From Komarekiella delphini-convector SJRDD-AB1 (GTDB lineage Bacteria > Cyanobacteriota > Cyanobacteriia > Cyanobacteriales > Nostocaceae): 64,000 nt of DNA. Where the stretch lies: positions 1 through 64,000 of the forward strand of contig NZ_VJXY01000035.1 of assembly GCF_014831675.1 (NCBI RefSeq). The letters are read 5' to 3'. Below, piece after piece: positions 28,494-37,880 of the stretch (positions within the stretch are counted from its first letter, which is position 1; the number at the start of each line of letters is the position of its first letter). The translations under genes were made by a program, and so were the position numbers. The notes beneath the pieces are model-generated. The model had not been told where the DNA came from and did not search any database. It saw nothing but the letters and a program-made list of their open reading frames with translations.

Positions 28494-29747
28494 TTAAGTT
28501 TGGACATGAACTGGAAAAACACCCAAGGCAATCAACCGTGCGGGTAGGTCGCGCAAGATGGGCAAGCGCAACAAAATAGATGGCTGAAAGTTGCGATTTG
28601 AGTTGAGAATTGGGGCGAATATCTGCTTCTGGACAAAGGTCTGAAATGCCTGAATGATGCGTGTGGGTAACTCGCGTTGACGTTGCACTTTTGCTAAATC
28701 ACTGAGTTCTACTTGTCGGTTTTTGAGTGGTTTGCTGAGTACATTTGCTGCGACCACAGCATCTTGAATTGCATAGTTAATGCCCACTCCACCCACAGGG
28801 GACATCACATGAGCAGCATCACCGATAAGTAGCAGTCCTGGAAGATACCAACGCTTGACGCGACTGGACTCTACAGAAAGAAAAGCTACCTGTGACCAAT
28901 CTTGTAAATTTTGGATGCGCTCATTGAATTCTGGTATAACTCCGACAACAGATTTTTTTAATTCCTCCAAACCAGCAGCACGCAATTTTTGATAACCACC
29001 TTTTGGGATGACGTAGGCAAGTTGCCACTCGTCGCCACGATCAAGCATCGCTACAATGTGACCTTGAGCAAAGCGCCCCACTCCTCCCTCTGGGTCTTCT
29101 GATTTTCGGGGTAGGCGGAACCACAAGACATCCATCGGCGGTGAAGTTTCAATTGACTCAAAACCACCCAGTTGCCTTAAACGGGAGTGGCGTCCATCTG
29201 CACCAACTGTAAGTAGCGCACGTACTTCGTGCCAGCCTCCCCCGCGATAGCGAACACCTTGAACCACACCATTTTCTGTGATTAGTTCCTGCACATTCGC
29301 ACCCATCACTAACCGAAAATTTGGATATTTTTGTGCTTCTTGGGTAATAAACTCTAGGAATTTAACCTGGGGAAGCATCGTAATGTATGGGTAGTGCGTT
29401 TTCAGATGACTAAAATCTGCTAATGTAACAGTATCTTGAGGAGTCTGAACCCTAATGCGGTGCATCTTGGCATGGGGTAGTTGTAGCAAGCGATCGCTTA
29501 AGCCCATTTCCTCCATAATTTCCATCACCGATGGGTGAATTGTGTCACCCCGAAAGTCACGATCAAAGTCTTTGTGAGTTTCTAGCAGCATCACCGAAAT
29601 ACCTTGACGCGCTAATAGCAAGGATAAAACTGCTCCTGCTGGCCCCCCACCAACGACGCAACAATCTGTAGTTTCTACGTTTACAATGTCATGGTCAGGG
29701 TTAACGCTCAGGTCTTGAGAAGGATTTGCGGGTACATAGGTAGTCAT
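28494..29747 (-). CDS. FAD-dependent monooxygenase
   Basis: A 417-residue flavoprotein of the UbiH/PHBH-like group. The dinucleotide motif is CCVVGGGPAGAVLSLLLARQ with Glu in VMLLE at the strand end, a DG motif in TVGADGRHSRLR, and the FAD ribityl motif LLIGDAAHVMSPVGGVGINY. These enzymes hydroxylate aromatic or isoprenoid substrates with NAD(P)H. The substrate is not evident. It reads leftward toward ssb. Confidence 0.9.
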   Translation of the reverse strand: MTTYVPANPSQDLSVNPDHDIVNVETTDCCVVGGGPAGAVLSLLLARQGISVMLLETHKDFDRDFRGDTIHPSVMEIMEEMGLSDRLLQLPHAKMHRIRVQTPQDTVTLADFSHLKTHYPYITMLPQVKFLEFITQEAQKYPNFRLVMGANVQELITENGVVQGVRYRGGGWHEVRALLTVGADGRHSRLRQLGGFESIETSPPMDVLWFRLPRKSEDPEGGVGRFAQGHIVAMLDRGDEWQLAYVIPKGGYQKLRAAGLEELKKSVVGVIPEFNERIQNLQDWSQVAFLSVESSRVKRWYLPGLLLIGDAAHVMSPVGGVGINYAIQDAVVAANVLSKPLKNRQVELSDLAKVQRQRELPTRIIQAFQTFVQKQIFAPILNSNRNFQPSILLRLPILRDLPARLIALGVFPVHVQT

Positions 29748-30019
29748 AACAACACCTCTTGACAGCCCTAAAATCCAGGGTAGTTTGCTTTTTCTAGTGA
29801 AAGCTGTTTTTTTAACTTTTCGTATTTACATGGAATTCCTGGTGAGCCTACTAAGGAGCAAATAAGCTTTAATTTTGTGTCAGCGATCGCCATTAATGAT
29901 TATCCCCCTTGCCAAGGTTGTTGTTAAAATCCCTTGATACTTTAGAGTTAAATAATCAAGCTTTTCAGAATACCCAACATCAAGAACTACATTATCCCTC
30001 TGGCAGATAAAATTTATAT

Positions 30020-31786
30020 ATGAACGCTACACAAGAACAACTAAAACTTAAATTTAAACAGGCCTTGGCGGCTGCTTTTGGCGCTGACTTCGCTGGAGTA
30101 GATCCAATTTTGGTTCCTGCTAGCAATCCTCAATTTGGTGATTATCAAGCGAATGTGGCTTTATCCCTGAGTAAAAAGTTAGGAAAGCAACCAAGGGCGA
30201 TCGCAGGCGCGATCGTTGATAAACTAGATGTATCAGAAATCTGCGAACCGCCAGAAATCGCTGGGCCAGGATTTATCAATCTGAAACTCAAAACAACATA
30301 CCTAGAAGCACAACTGAAAACTATTCAAGCAGACTCTAGGCTAGGAGTTCCGGCGGCGAAGATGCCAAAGCGGGAAATTGTAGATTTTTCCAGTCCGAAT
30401 ATTGCTAAAGAAATGCACGTCGGACACTTGCGTTCCACGATTATTGGTGATTCCATCGCCCGCATTCTAGAATTTCAGGGACACGATGTCTTGCGGTTAA
30501 ATCATGTGGGTGATTGGGGTACTCAGTTCGGGATGTTAATCGCCTACCTGCGGGAAGTTTACCCAGAAGCTCTTACCACCGCTGACGCTTTAGATATCGG
30601 GGATTTAGTCGGCTTTTATCGCCAAGCCAAACAGCGGTTTGATACAGACTCAGCTTTCCAAGAGACGGCACGGCAAGAGGTCGTAAGATTACAAGCAGGT
30701 GCAGAAGATACCCTTCATGCTTGGAAATTACTGTGCGAACAGTCGCGGCAGGAGTTTCAAGTAATTTATGACTTGCTGAATATCCAAGTAATTGAACGCG
30801 GGGAATCTTTCTATAACCCCTTATTACCAGGAATTGTAGAAGATTTAGAAAAATCCGGGTTATTAGTAGAAAACCAGGGAGCAAAGTGTGTCTTCTTGGA
30901 AGGTTTTACGAATAGAGAAGGTGAGCCTTTACCTTTAATTGTGCAAAAATCTGATGGTGGCTACAATTACGCTACAACTGATTTGGCATCTTTACGATAC
31001 CGAATTCAACAAGATGAAGCAAAGCGCATAATTTATGTAACTGATGCTGGACAAGCTAATCACTTTACCCAGTTCTTCCAAGTAGCACGCAAAGCAGGAT
31101 GGATTCCTGATGATGTGGAACTGGTTCATGTTTCCTTTGGTTTAGTCTTAGGGGAAGATGGCAAGAAATTCAAGACTCGTTCCGGGGATACAGTGCGGTT
31201 ACGGGATTTGTTAGATGAAGCGATCGCTCGTGCTCACGCAGACTTAGAAATCAGATTAAAACAAGAAGAACGCGAAGAAACAGAAGAATTCATTAATAAA
31301 GTTGCTGAAGTAGTTGGGATCAGTGCGGTTAAATATGCAGACTTAAGCCAAAACCGCACCAGCAACTACATTTTCAGCTACGACAAAATGCTAGATCTTA
31401 AAGGCAATACTGCACCCTATATGCTGTATGCTTATGCGCGAATTCAAGGTATTAGCCGCAAAGGTGGTATTAACTTTGAACAGTTGCAAGAAAATGCCAA
31501 AGTCATATTGCAGCATGAAACAGAATTAGCTTTAGCAAAGTATCTACTTCAGCTAGATGAAGTTATTAGCATTGTAGAGCAAGATTTGCTACCCAATCGG
31601 CTATGTGAATATTTGTACGAACTGAGTAAAAAGTTTAATCAGTTTTATGACCGCAATCAGGGGGTTCGCGTGCTAGATGCAGAAGAACCACTGCGGACAT
31701 CCCGCTTAGTTTTATGCGATTTGACAGCTAGAACCCTCAAGCTAGGACTATCTTTGCTGGGAATTCAAGTACTGGAGAGGATGTAA
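30020..31786 (+). CDS. argS: Arginyl-tRNA synthetase
   Basis: A 588-residue class I synthetase: N-terminal Add-1 domain, HIGH-type motif in [13 protein letters not shown], the Rossmann core, the KMSKS-replacing loop [13 protein letters not shown] typical of ArgRS, and the anticodon-binding helical domain with the C-terminal LGIQVLERM. It charges tRNA-Arg. Confidence 0.97.
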   Translation: MNATQEQLKLKFKQALAAAFGADFAGVDPILVPASNPQFGDYQANVALSLSKKLGKQPRAIAGAIVDKLDVSEICEPPEIAGPGFINLKLKTTYLEAQLKTIQADSRLGVPAAKMPKREIVDFSSPNIAKEMHVGHLRSTIIGDSIARILEFQGHDVLRLNHVGDWGTQFGMLIAYLREVYPEALTTADALDIGDLVGFYRQAKQRFDTDSAFQETARQEVVRLQAGAEDTLHAWKLLCEQSRQEFQVIYDLLNIQVIERGESFYNPLLPGIVEDLEKSGLLVENQGAKCVFLEGFTNREGEPLPLIVQKSDGGYNYATTDLASLRYRIQQDEAKRIIYVTDAGQANHFTQFFQVARKAGWIPDDVELVHVSFGLVLGEDGKKFKTRSGDTVRLRDLLDEAIARAHADLEIRLKQEEREETEEFINKVAEVVGISAVKYADLSQNRTSNYIFSYDKMLDLKGNTAPYMLYAYARIQGISRKGGINFEQLQENAKVILQHETELALAKYLLQLDEVISIVEQDLLPNRLCEYLYELSKKFNQFYDRNQGVRVLDAEEPLRTSRLVLCDLTARTLKLGLSLLGIQVLERM

Positions 31787-31870
31787 TCAGAAGTCTTGAA
31801 TTGCAGTGTTGTAGGCGCGATCGCCATTTGTGAGATTATTAGAAATAAATCTCATTAATCAACATTAGTC

Positions 31871-32869
31871 ATGACGATTACCTTGACGATGCAAGAGGAT
31901 TGGGAACTGTGGGAAGAAGCTAATCAAAATTGCTTACAGCCATCGGAACGAGAGCCATTTGAAATTATTCGTCAAATGCCCAAACAGCTTGGTCAAGGCT
32001 ATATACGGGATATTGAGGTGCATCCAGAACTCTGGGTGATGATTTGGGATTGTGAATATCACGATGATATGTTAATGAAAATCTCTGAATGGAATCATCC
32101 ACTAGAATTTTGGGTCTTCCTTTCAGGAAAAATCATAGACGAATATGGCGGGCAGTTGGGGGAAGGATATACTTCTATTTCCGGTAGTGGTGTTCAACGC
32201 CAAATGATTGTAAAGTCCCCCAAATCCCGACGTGTGGGCGTTAGCATACATACGCTTCCTGACGTGCTGGTAACTTTTTTCCCCGATGAAACAGGAGAAA
32301 TTCCCCAACAGTTGCGTCTGTTGGACAAGGGTAACGATTGGCAGACTTTGCTTTACCCGGAAACGACGATGGCCATTCAGGGAATAGCACAGCAAATTAT
32401 TAACTGTCCTTTCCAGGGAATGACAAAGCGGATGTATTTACAAGCGAAGGTGTTGGAACTAGTGGCATTACAATTAGCTCCCATATTATCTGCTCAAAAT
32501 AAACTACAACCATCACCACGACTGAAGCCAGATACTATCGCCCGGATTCATTATGCTAAAGAAATTTTACTTTCCAGGTTGGAGAATCCACCGTCATTGC
32601 TGGAATTGTCGCAGATTGTCGGGGTGAGCGATCGCACTCTCCGGCGCGGATTTAAGGAAATGTTTGGCACAACCGTGTTTGGCTATCTCTCCAATATACG
32701 TATGGAGCAAGCAGAGCAACTTTTGCGAGAGGGTAAGCTGAGTGTTGCTGAAGTTGCCAATTTGAGCGGTTATTCTCAGCAAGGACACTTTGCTGCTGCC
32801 TTTAAAAGAAAATTTGGCATTACACCCAGAGAATGTTTGTCAGGAAAGATAAATATTTTAGCTTCATAA
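31871..32869 (+). CDS. AraC-family regulator, siderophore (PchR-like) type
   Basis: A 332-residue transcription factor with a long N-terminal sensor part and a C-terminal double helix-turn-helix (about 230-325): PPSLLELSQIVGVSDRTLRR and VAEVANLSGYSQQGHFAAAF with the AraC signature end FKRKFGITPRE. PchR-like members sense ferric siderophores and activate adjacent receptor genes. The TonB receptor and FecB-like genes follow in the same direction, and a paired direct repeat sits just downstream. Confidence 0.9.
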   Translation: MTITLTMQEDWELWEEANQNCLQPSEREPFEIIRQMPKQLGQGYIRDIEVHPELWVMIWDCEYHDDMLMKISEWNHPLEFWVFLSGKIIDEYGGQLGEGYTSISGSGVQRQMIVKSPKSRRVGVSIHTLPDVLVTFFPDETGEIPQQLRLLDKGNDWQTLLYPETTMAIQGIAQQIINCPFQGMTKRMYLQAKVLELVALQLAPILSAQNKLQPSPRLKPDTIARIHYAKEILLSRLENPPSLLELSQIVGVSDRTLRRGFKEMFGTTVFGYLSNIRMEQAEQLLREGKLSVAEVANLSGYSQQGHFAAAFKRKFGITPRECLSGKINILAS

Positions 32870-32965
32870 TGCCGTTTTGCGACTGTAATGCCGTTTTGGA
32901 ATAGACTCTAACCCTAGTGCTTCTCTACACTATGCCTTATTGCAATTAATAACTATATGCAATAA
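32867..32965 (+). promoter_or_regulatory. Paired direct repeat and palindrome upstream of the siderophore receptor
   Basis: TAATGCCGTTTTG occurs at 32867-32879 and again at 32886-32898, 19 bp apart, about two helical turns, as expected for tandem AraC-type sites; the first copy overlaps the regulator's stop codon. Further on, TTATTGCA (32937-32944) and TGCAATAA (32958-32965) form a perfect inverted repeat. Together they look like the operator/promoter of the receptor gene. No canonical Fur box was recognised. Confidence 0.6.
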
Positions 32966-33002
32966 GTCAGATTTTTATTTAAATTTCAGTAAGCGTGGTG
33001 TG

Positions 33003-35669
33003 ATGAGCAAGATCAAAGGTTGGATATTTCTGCATAAACAAAATTTATGGCTGCTACCCAGCTTGATAGGATATATTCTCAACTTTGCGATTAGTCAGCC
33101 TGTTGTGGCTCAAGTTGAATCAGATAACAAAAAATTAACTACACATATTCCTCAATTAAGTGAGGTTAAATTTCCAGCCACTAACATTAAAGGTTTGCTT
33201 TCCCAATCGTCAATACCAACTAACCGCCTTTCTCAAGAGGATGTTACACAAGTGACGAGAGTGCAGGCTAATCCCACCGATAAAGGTGTGGAGGTGATTC
33301 TACAAACCACTCAAGGAGAACAACTGCAAATCACAAATCGCAGTCAGGGAAATAACTTTATCGTTGATATTCCTAAAGCCCAATTACGTCTACCAACTGG
33401 CGATGCTTTCACATTCCGTTCTCAACAGCCTGTTGAGGGTATTACTGAAATCACAGTTACAAATCTGGATGCCAATACTATCCGGGTGACGGTAACGGGT
33501 GAAGCAGGATTACCAACAGTTGAGCTATTTGACGGTGATGAGGGTCTAATCTTTTCTGTGGCTGGTGCTGTAACTTCCGCACAACAGCCAGAAACATCAC
33601 CACAACAGCAACCAGAACAGCCAACAAGGGAAACTCAACCAGAGACACCTTCAGCAGAAAGTGATGAGCCGATAGAGTTAGTAGTAACAGGTGAGCAAGA
33701 TAGTTATCGTGTGCCGAATGCAACCACAGCAACGCGAACCGATACACCATTGCGTGATATTCCCCAATCAATTCAAGTCATTCCCCAACAGGTCATCCAA
33801 GACCAGCAAGCTACCCGCCTAGTAGAAGTATTAAAAAATGCCCCTGGTGTTGTACTAGGCAGTCGAAGTCCTCGCGATCCTCTCAATATCATCAACATTC
33901 GAGGATTCAATGCATCTAATGATATTTTAATCAATGGTTTACCAGATCCTACAACTTCAGAAGTAGGGTTTGGCGCAAATATTGAGCGGGTTGAAGTTCT
34001 CAAAGGGCCTGCTTCAGTTCTATTCGGTCAAGGTGGGCTTGGTGGCAAAGTTAACATGGTTACGAAGCAGCCATTACCCGATCCTTTCTACGCAGTAGAT
34101 GCGTCAGTTGGTAGCTACAATCTTTATCGTGGTGCGATTGATTTATCTGGGCCATTAAATGACAGCAAAACAGTACTGTATCGCCTGAATGCTTCTGCTC
34201 AAACTAGGGAAAGCTTTATTGATTTCTATGGCCACCGAGATTATTTAGTTGCACCAAGTTTAGCATTTCAACTAGGCGATAGAACTAAGTTGACATTAGC
34301 AGCAGAATATGGTTTATCAGAAGGAACCTATGACTTTGGAATACCCCCTAGGGGCAGTGTTTTACCTAACCTTAATGGCAGGATTCCTCGTAACCGTTTT
34401 GTGAGTGAGCCTGATTTTAATCAGGTTTCAAATGAAGTCTTTCGTATTGGCTATGATTTAGAGCATCGCTTTAGTGACAATTGGCAAGCAAGAAGCGTTT
34501 TCCGGGCTTCTTTGTTTCGCCTAAGACGCGACACTGTATTTCCTTTAGCATTGCAAAGTGATGGGCGTACCTTAAACAGAGGACAAGAGGTTGGTACTAA
34601 GTATGATGCAAATACCTATAATCTGGACAATTACGTTGTTGGTAACTTTGCTACGGGTAGTATCAAGCATCAGATAGTAGCAGGATTCAATCTAAGGAGA
34701 ACGGATACTGATTATAAAGCTGCTCTTGATTTCAATTACACTCCCCTTAATATCTTTAACCCTGTGTATGGGCGTACTCCAATAGAGCAAAATTTTGAGC
34801 GCTTCATTAACAAAGATAGAGTGCAGCAATTAGGTATTTATCTCCAAGATCAAATCACCTTAGCAGAAAACTTGAAGCTACTTTTGGGTGGACGTTTTGA
34901 TATTGCCAATCAAAAATATCAGGAACCATTTGAACAAATAGATGACTTTAAACAAACAGAGGCTTTTAGCCCGCGTGTAGGGATTGTTTACCAGCCCATT
35001 CAACCAATCTCGCTCTATGCTAGCTATAGTCGTTCGTTTAATTACTCAACATCAAGTGGATTCGCTCCTGCGGAAGCTGAACCAGAACGAGGTACACAGT
35101 ACGAAATTGGTGTGAAAGCTGATATTACGGATCGATTAGCTGCAACACTAGCATTTTATGACTTAACTCGTTCTAACCTGCCAACATCCGATCTTGATAA
35201 TCCGTTCCGAAGCATTTTAGTTGGGGAACAACGAAGTCGTGGGATTGAGTTTGATATTTCTGGTGAAATCTTGCGGGGATGGAATGTTATTGCAGGCTAT
35301 GCTTTCACCAATGCAGAAATCACGGAAGACAAGGACTTTCCGATTGGTAATCAATTGAATAATGTACCTAAACATGCGCTCAACCTATGGACAACCTATG
35401 AACTTCAATCTGGCGACTTGAAAGGATTGGGATTCGGTCTAGGAGTCTTTTACTATGGAGATCGTCAAGGTGATTTAGAAAATACATTTGTGTTGCCAGG
35501 TTATACACGCACGGATGCTTCCATATTTTACAAACGTGACAACTTCCGGGCTGCGCTCAATATCCAAAATTTGTTCGATGTTGATTATTTTGTCTCAGCT
35601 CAAAACCGAAATCGTGTTCTCCCAGGAGATCCATTGACTGTGCAAGGAACTATTTCCTGGGAGTTTTAG
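33003..35669 (+). CDS. TonB-dependent siderophore receptor with N-terminal AMIN domain
   Basis: An 888-residue outer-membrane protein from ATG 33003. Order: signal region (LLPSLIGYILNFAISQPVVA), AMIN domain (about 70-190, VTRVQANPTDKGVEVILQTT), Gln/Pro/Glu linker, plug (DTPLRDIPQSIQVIPQQVIQ, VLKNAPGV, GPASVLFGQGGLGG) and a 22-strand barrel ending in VQGTISWEF with terminal Phe. AMIN-containing receptors of the FhuA/schizokinen type are characteristic of Nostocales. It imports ferric siderophores with TonB energy. The substrate-binding lipoprotein gene follows after 11 bp. Confidence 0.95.
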   Translation: MSKIKGWIFLHKQNLWLLPSLIGYILNFAISQPVVAQVESDNKKLTTHIPQLSEVKFPATNIKGLLSQSSIPTNRLSQEDVTQVTRVQANPTDKGVEVILQTTQGEQLQITNRSQGNNFIVDIPKAQLRLPTGDAFTFRSQQPVEGITEITVTNLDANTIRVTVTGEAGLPTVELFDGDEGLIFSVAGAVTSAQQPETSPQQQPEQPTRETQPETPSAESDEPIELVVTGEQDSYRVPNATTATRTDTPLRDIPQSIQVIPQQVIQDQQATRLVEVLKNAPGVVLGSRSPRDPLNIINIRGFNASNDILINGLPDPTTSEVGFGANIERVEVLKGPASVLFGQGGLGGKVNMVTKQPLPDPFYAVDASVGSYNLYRGAIDLSGPLNDSKTVLYRLNASAQTRESFIDFYGHRDYLVAPSLAFQLGDRTKLTLAAEYGLSEGTYDFGIPPRGSVLPNLNGRIPRNRFVSEPDFNQVSNEVFRIGYDLEHRFSDNWQARSVFRASLFRLRRDTVFPLALQSDGRTLNRGQEVGTKYDANTYNLDNYVVGNFATGSIKHQIVAGFNLRRTDTDYKAALDFNYTPLNIFNPVYGRTPIEQNFERFINKDRVQQLGIYLQDQITLAENLKLLLGGRFDIANQKYQEPFEQIDDFKQTEAFSPRVGIVYQPIQPISLYASYSRSFNYSTSSGFAPAEAEPERGTQYEIGVKADITDRLAATLAFYDLTRSNLPTSDLDNPFRSILVGEQRSRGIEFDISGEILRGWNVIAGYAFTNAEITEDKDFPIGNQLNNVPKHALNLWTTYELQSGDLKGLGFGLGVFYYGDRQGDLENTFVLPGYTRTDASIFYKRDNFRAALNIQNLFDVDYFVSAQNRNRVLPGDPLTVQGTISWEF

Positions 35670-35680
35670 GGGGTGAGTTG

Positions 35681-36643
35681 ATGAGAACTTCTTTGCGGCG
35701 CTTGAGCAATCTATTGTTATTGGGAGTTTTGACATTTACACTGACTTCGGCTTGTAGCGCAAACATTAACTATAGTGTTACAAGCCCAAAACAACTCAAA
35801 GAAGACTGCCGAGTTATGCAACACATGATGGGCAAAATTTGCATTCCTCGCAATCCTCAGCGAGTAGTGACATTGTGGATGGCTACTTTCCGTAGTACTT
35901 TAGCATTAGGTATCAAGCCTATTGCGACTGCATGGTATGCAGGCGACTCTTTCCCAGAACATCTTCAAGGCAAAGCAGATGGAGTAGAAAATATTGGATT
36001 TCAACCAAACTTAGAAAAGATTTTGTTATTGAAACCCGATTTAATTCTATCGACTACTCGGTTTCAAAATATATATAAGCAACTGTCTGACATTGCACCT
36101 ACTGTTGTCTTGGATAATCCTAGTCCTCCTCATCCTTGGCAAAAGCACTTAGAAGATACTGCCAAGTTGCTAGATAAAGAACAGCAGAGCAAACAGTTAA
36201 TAAATAAATATTGGCAAAGGATTGAACAACTTAAACAAGTATTAGGCGATCGCCGTCTCCAAATGCAAGTATCAGTTGCCACTGTGGATCAATCTTACGG
36301 AATATACACATATGGGACAAAACACCCTACTGGTAGAGTATTAAATGATATTGGACTACAACGCCCATCTGCACAAAGTGGAGATTTCTTCACAAGAGAT
36401 AATATTTCCCAAGAGCATTTGTCGGATATTGATGGTGATGTTTTGTTCCTTTCATATAGAGGAGGAAAAGCTGCTAGAGAGGCATTAGAAAAGCTACAAA
36501 AAGAACCTTTGTGGCAAAAACTGAAGGTAGTTCAACAAAATCGGGTTTATCTGGTAGATTCTGACCAATGGTACGCTTTTGATGTTTTGGCAATGAATGC
36601 AGTTGTTGACGATTTATTTAAGTATCTAGTCAAACACCCCTAA
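35681..36643 (+). CDS. Iron-siderophore ABC transporter substrate-binding lipoprotein
   Basis: A 320-residue FecB/FhuD-like periplasmic protein. Signal peptide with lipobox LTSAC-S, then the class III binding fold: RVVTLWMATFRSTLALGIKP, LLKPDLILSTTRF and IAPTVVLD. ATG 35681 directly follows a TTG; AGGGGGTGAG serves as ribosome binding site. It takes the ferric siderophore delivered by the upstream receptor to a permease that is not encoded in this window. Confidence 0.92.
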   Translation: MRTSLRRLSNLLLLGVLTFTLTSACSANINYSVTSPKQLKEDCRVMQHMMGKICIPRNPQRVVTLWMATFRSTLALGIKPIATAWYAGDSFPEHLQGKADGVENIGFQPNLEKILLLKPDLILSTTRFQNIYKQLSDIAPTVVLDNPSPPHPWQKHLEDTAKLLDKEQQSKQLINKYWQRIEQLKQVLGDRRLQMQVSVATVDQSYGIYTYGTKHPTGRVLNDIGLQRPSAQSGDFFTRDNISQEHLSDIDGDVLFLSYRGGKAAREALEKLQKEPLWQKLKVVQQNRVYLVDSDQWYAFDVLAMNAVVDDLFKYLVKHP

Positions 36644-36680
36644 AATCAGTTTTATCTGAAATTGATTACGAGATAGCCTG

Positions 36681-36731
36681 TAATTCGGCTTAATTCGTAA
36701 TTCGTAATTCGTAGTTCGTAATTCGTAATTA
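36681..36731. repeat. TAATTCG heptamer array
   Basis: Six to seven tandem heptamers of the type TAATTCG, one with a G substitution (TAGTTCG). A short tandem repeat of the cyanobacterial heptamer class, directly beside the broken Rpn-like gene. Confidence 0.8.
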
Positions 36732-36750
36732 CCAATCACTCACGATAATC

Positions 36751-37121
36751 TTACCTTGCTTCTAACCCGGCAATATTTGAGGCAAATCTAGTCGGTATTT
36801 CCTCATCACTAATTTTCAAAATGTTAATTAATACTGGGTATGTGGGTAACTGATATTTTTCTTCTGCCAAGGCTGTATAGACACGCATCCGACGCGGCAT
36901 TGCTAATGAGGGACGCAGTTGTAATTCGTTGAAACTAGGAATTTACCATATTGTTGACTTTCTGCCCGGATTAAAACATCACTTTCTCTACTAATCCATT
37001 GAAATTCTGAGTTGAGGATTTCTCCGGCTTTGATGTCGGGTATTTGTGTTACCCATTTTACCCAGTTATCCGGTGCGAGACTAATTAACTTTTTGCTACT
37101 GACATTTGCGCGTTTTACCAT
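36751..37121 (-). pseudogene. Rpn/DUF4351-type protein remnant with a frameshift
   Basis: From ATG 37121 the frame reads MVKRANVSSKKLISLAPDNW and later SRESDVLIRAESQQYGKFL, then is lost near 36930. The next frame continues at once with NELQLRPSLAMPRRMRVYTA, ALAEEKYQLPTYPVLINIL and TRFASNIAGLEAR before a stop at 36751. This is the order I recall from cyanobacterial proteins of the Rpn/DUF4351 (PD-(D/E)xK transposase-like) group. A single-base loss in the CTAGTTTCAACG stretch explains the shift. Much of the C-terminus is missing too. Confidence 0.7.
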
Positions 37122-37369
37122 TGTCTAACTATGCCAAATCCTCTGATCTTAACAAATTCCCAGATTCTCACTCACTTTAAATAGGTTTTGGCTGAATCAA
37201 CACTATATAGCAAGCACAATAGCGGTAAGTATCTACTCACAGGGCACTCAAGGTAAATTCAATGCGTCACTATTAGTCATCATGGGCAAACCCTAGTTAA
37301 CAGCAGGACTGAAATAGGGATAGTTCTGACAAATTGATTAAAATGTGGCAGTTAATGTAGGAAAAAAGT

Positions 37370-37759
37370 ATGAAGAGAGCAGTTATTACCAAAACACTCA
37401 TTACATCACTAGGTTTTTTAACTTTATTTGCCCCAAGTCAAACATCTGCTCAACTTATACCACAGCCTTGGATTTCAGTTGGTGGAAAGGATGGTGATAC
37501 AACTTTTGCTGTGGGAGCCAGAGCATTAAATTTGGGAGTTGAGTTAGGAAGTGGGCCTGATGGCGCTACTGGCGTAGATGTTCTGAAATTTCTAAGTTTA
37601 CCAGTGATTTCACCTTATATAGGAGTTGGATACTATTCAGAAGATAAAGGTGTTGCAGTTTCCGGCGGGGTTCAAGTAGGCGCTACTGATAACTTTTTTG
37701 TAGGTGCTGGTTACAATTCTGTGCGAGGACTCAACGGACAACTGGGAGTAAGATTCTAA
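37370..37759 (+). CDS. Small exported protein of unknown function
   Basis: A 129-residue protein with a clear signal peptide (KTLITSLGFLTLFAPSQTSA, cleavage likely before QLIPQ). The mature part is glycine-rich with alternating polar and hydrophobic residues and ends VRGLNGQLGVRF, which suggests a small beta-rich periplasmic or outer-membrane protein. I recognise no family. A weak GAAAAAAG-type ribosome binding site precedes the start. Confidence 0.7.
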   Translation: MKRAVITKTLITSLGFLTLFAPSQTSAQLIPQPWISVGGKDGDTTFAVGARALNLGVELGSGPDGATGVDVLKFLSLPVISPYIGVGYYSEDKGVAVSGGVQVGATDNFFVGAGYNSVRGLNGQLGVRF

Positions 37760-37880
37760 TTGCTCTGCTAATCTTTTAATAGAAGCATGGCAGGAGTGAG
37801 CAAGGCATTAAATTTCTCATGACATAATGCATACTTTTGCCGCATTCTATTAATTTTATTTGTTTAACGGGCATCTCCTT

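Noticed and set aside
28244-28531. 95-codon minus-strand frame between the monooxygenase and ssb genes
   Set aside because: It overlaps the monooxygenase 3' end and the long inverted repeat, and has no coding character.
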